A stretch of DNA of 64,000 bases, taken from contig NZ_AKGD01000001.1 of NCBI RefSeq assembly GCF_000271305.1, forward strand, positions 868,001 through 932,000. The letters run 5' to 3'. How positions within the stretch are numbered: position 1 is the stretch's first letter; each line of letters starts with the position of its first letter. This DNA comes from Hydrocarboniphaga effusa AP103. Its GTDB lineage: Bacteria > Pseudomonadota > Gammaproteobacteria > Nevskiales > Nevskiaceae. The position numbers and the translations under genes were made by a program. Below are positions 63,001-64,000 of the stretch, one piece after another. The notes beneath the pieces are model-generated. The model was not told where the DNA came from. It saw nothing but the letters and a program-made list of their open reading frames with translations, and searched no databases.

Positions 63001-64000
63001 CCGGATCCAGCGACGGCAAGGCGCTGGGCCTGACCGCACCGCGCAAGGAAGGCCAGAAGCGCGCGCTCGATCGCTGCTACTGGCAAGCCGGCGTGCTGCC
63101 GTCCGAAATCGGGCTCGTCGAAGCGCACGGCACCGGCACCGTCGTCGGCGATCGCACCGAGCTGCGCACGCTGACCGAAGTGTTCAGCGCCTACGGCGCA
63201 TTGCCGCAGCAGGCCGCGCTCGGCTCGGTGAAGAGCCAGATCGGCCACACCAAGTGCGCGGCCGGCATCGCGGGCTTCATCAAGGTGGCCAAGGCCCTGC
63301 ATCACGGCGTTTTGCCGCCGACCGGGCTCATCACGCAGCCGAACGCCTGGCATCGCGCCGCGACGAGCCCGTTCGCGCTCAATCGCACGCCGCAGCCCTG
63401 GCTTGCGCACAGCGGCGCGAAGCGCGCGGCGGTGAGCGCCTTCGGTTTCGGCGGCACCAATTTCCACGCGGTGCTTTCGGGCTATCCGGCGCATCGGAAC
63501 ACCCAGGGCTCGCTGCACTGGCCCGCCGAGCTGTTCGCGTTTCGTGGCGATAGCGCGGCGGCGATCGCACCGCGTGTTCGCGAACTCGCCGACTATCTCG
63601 CCGCATCGGATGCGCCGCTTGCACTGCGCGATCTTGCCGCGACGGTTTGGGCGAACGGTTCGGGTGTCGTGCAACTCGCGTTCGTCGCCAGCACCCGCGA
63701 AGAGCTCTCGGCCAAGCTCGCCCATGCGGTGCAGCAGAACCCGGCGGGCGGACTGCACAAGCGCGACGACGCTCCTGCAACACAGCGCATCGCCTTTCTG
63801 TTCTCGGGCCAGGGCAGCCAGTATCCGGGCATGCTGCGCGAGCTGTTCGTCTACTTCCCCGCGCTGCGCGAACTGCTCGCGCTCGCGCCGGACCTGCTGC
63901 CGGTCATCTATCCGTCCACCGCCTACGACGACGCGACGCGCTCGGCGCAGCAGCAGCGCCTGACCGACACGCGCATGACCCAGCCGGCGCTCGGCCTGGT
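60081..64000 (+). CDS. Type I polyketide/PUFA-type synthase: tandem nitronate-monooxygenase-like domains, KS, AT (partial)
   Basis: Opens at ATG 60081 (AGGGAAGG upstream) and runs off the window; 1306 codons are visible. Residues of about 45-230 form a first FMN-binding nitronate monooxygenase/PfaD-like domain (VWCQGGIGLHTAASAFAGGA, AKGQESGGRVGDES); 335-640 form a second (YPIAQGPMTRVSD, VFEGRECGGHVGPR). From 690 comes a ketosynthase with catalytic C881 (DSACASS), H1016 (EAHGTGT) and H1056 (IGHTKCAAG), of the PUFA-synthase/heterocyst-glycolipid type. An acyltransferase starts near 1237 (IAFLFSGQGSQYPGM). ABC exporter genes lie upstream. The PfaD-like halves could be enoyl reductases acting in cis. 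Product unknown. Confidence 0.9.
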   Translation, partial: MDSSTIQSNDPVLPRTRAEARARPRARQTSRSVGGSCFEQQAQRFRLLAITPIERADFGLAKALRKLTVATALDLGRDPARWSELFASIQREPSIGLRLADHVEVPTDLTLPASVEFIIVDGDGSALPTSWRKAAWIAQVVSVVEAQRAIAFGASGLIAKGQESGGRVGDESSFVLLQRLVELTAGRIPVWCQGGIGLHTAASAFAGGAFGVVLDAQLSAYPESGLDEAIKQQVLAMDGSEARVGGGYQVHARTPAEIAALDALSADTVRAALQARTLLPLGQDAALCKVLMSECANLEALVQTLRLRVDGQLHQARELRPLDENAAWARSHGTRYPIAQGPMTRVSDTAEFAVAVAEDGGLPFLALSLMNASASRTLLENTRDQIGDKPWGVGVLGFASPEILDPQLALIREIKPSVLLLAGGRPSQARPFIEAGIPTYLHVPSPGLLDLFLKDGATHFVFEGRECGGHVGPRYSFVLWEQALARLAQVEHAEDLHVLFAGGIHDERSSAMVAALAAPLAARGAKIGVLMGTAYIATHEAVEAGAVLEDFQRQSLQGDSTVLVETAPGHAIRCLRSGFVDLFDRRKRELQAAGVDTKDAWKDLESLTVGRLRIATKGLDYVYDKQGNGKLGEVDLQRQRAEGMYMIGQIIALRHEVISIAALHERASRGARDYLQALDLPTLRLPAREAPIAVVGMACLYPGSPDLEAYWSHILEGRDLVREVPAERWNAERYYRGADAGPDQSVSKWGGFLDDTPFDPLQYGIPPQSLAAIEPVQLLSLEVANQALRDAGYSQSAGGRWFDRERTSVIFGAEGGMDLAAQYNFRNLYQQYCGDLPPELAQALPTLTEDSFPGVLVNVISGRIANRLGLGGVNYSVDSACASSLTAIELAVKELRSGSSEMVLAGGADFHNGITDFLMFSSVGALSSSGRCRSFDDNADGIALGEGVGIVVLKRLDDAQADGDRIYAVIDGIAGSSDGKALGLTAPRKEGQKRALDRCYWQAGVLPSEIGLVEAHGTGTVVGDRTELRTLTEVFSAYGALPQQAALGSVKSQIGHTKCAAGIAGFIKVAKALHHGVLPPTGLITQPNAWHRAATSPFALNRTPQPWLAHSGAKRAAVSAFGFGGTNFHAVLSGYPAHRNTQGSLHWPAELFAFRGDSAAAIAPRVRELADYLAASDAPLALRDLAATVWANGSGVVQLAFVASTREELSAKLAHAVQQNPAGGLHKRDDAPATQRIAFLFSGQGSQYPGMLRELFVYFPALRELLALAPDLLPVIYPSTAYDDATRSAQQQRLTDTRMTQPALGL

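Noticed and set aside
60087-63758. A 1223-codon open frame on the minus strand opposite the synthase
   Set aside because: It is the mirror of a high-GC coding frame (Arg/Ala/Asp/His-rich, no family motif). The plus strand carries clear flavin, KS and AT motifs.

Overview
The window is high-GC proteobacterial chromosome. The gene order at the left end, recX tail - MFS transporter - alaS - lysC - csrA - tRNA-Ser(GCT) - tRNA-Arg(ACG), is the gammaproteobacterial arrangement best known from pseudomonads, here with an MFS gene inserted between recX and alaS. The rest is dominated by lipid, terpenoid or ketone catabolism genes of the kind abundant in hydrocarbon- and steroid-degrading Gammaproteobacteria (Nevskiales or Steroidobacter-like). 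The taxon is an inference from gene content, not a measured placement.

Layout. 1-6320: housekeeping block. 6348-8435 (minus): DUF1348 protein, RidA and a D-threonine aldolase/D-serine dehydratase-like enzyme. 8767-12537: a large MalT-type LuxR regulator and an AraC regulator. 12658-15506 (plus): Baeyer-Villiger monooxygenase plus a beta-lactamase-fold esterase, a ketone-to-ester-to-acid pair. 15536-24001 (minus): two acetoacetyl-CoA synthetase paralogs flanking a saccharopine-dehydrogenase-like oxidoreductase and two SDRs, a repeat-like intergenic element, a hypothetical protein and a 34-codon small ORF. 24138-26686 (minus): a three-gene envelope operon (TolA-like, SUMF1-fold, periplasmic unknown). 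26707-32072 (minus): an MMPL/DUF1329/DUF1302 locus that is decaying, with one DUF1329 gene frameshifted, the other cut off at its 3' end, and DUF1302 reduced to its last codons. 32443-34295: a LuxR remnant and a chromate transporter.

34464-49435 is a coherent catabolic island. An ALDH-ADH-acyl-CoA ligase operon (plus) converges on a tight six-gene operon (minus) encoding TonB receptor, P450, acyl-CoA dehydrogenase, APH-like kinase, enoyl-CoA hydratase and LuxR regulator. A divergent TetR gene has two palindromes in its promoter region, and a 3-oxoacid CoA-transferase pair with its LysR follows. Together they read as uptake, hydroxylation, oxidation to acid, CoA activation and beta-oxidation of a hydrophobic substrate.

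49421-58105: small hypotheticals, palindromic repeats, LysR/ilvD, an orphan RND pump, and a solitary protein resembling the C-terminal domain of RNA polymerase alpha. 58106-64000: an ABC exporter pair followed by the start of a giant PUFA/heterocyst-glycolipid-type polyketide synthase whose N-terminus carries two tandem nitronate-monooxygenase-like domains before KS and AT. The synthase runs off the right edge and is the best candidate for an unusual biosynthetic system.
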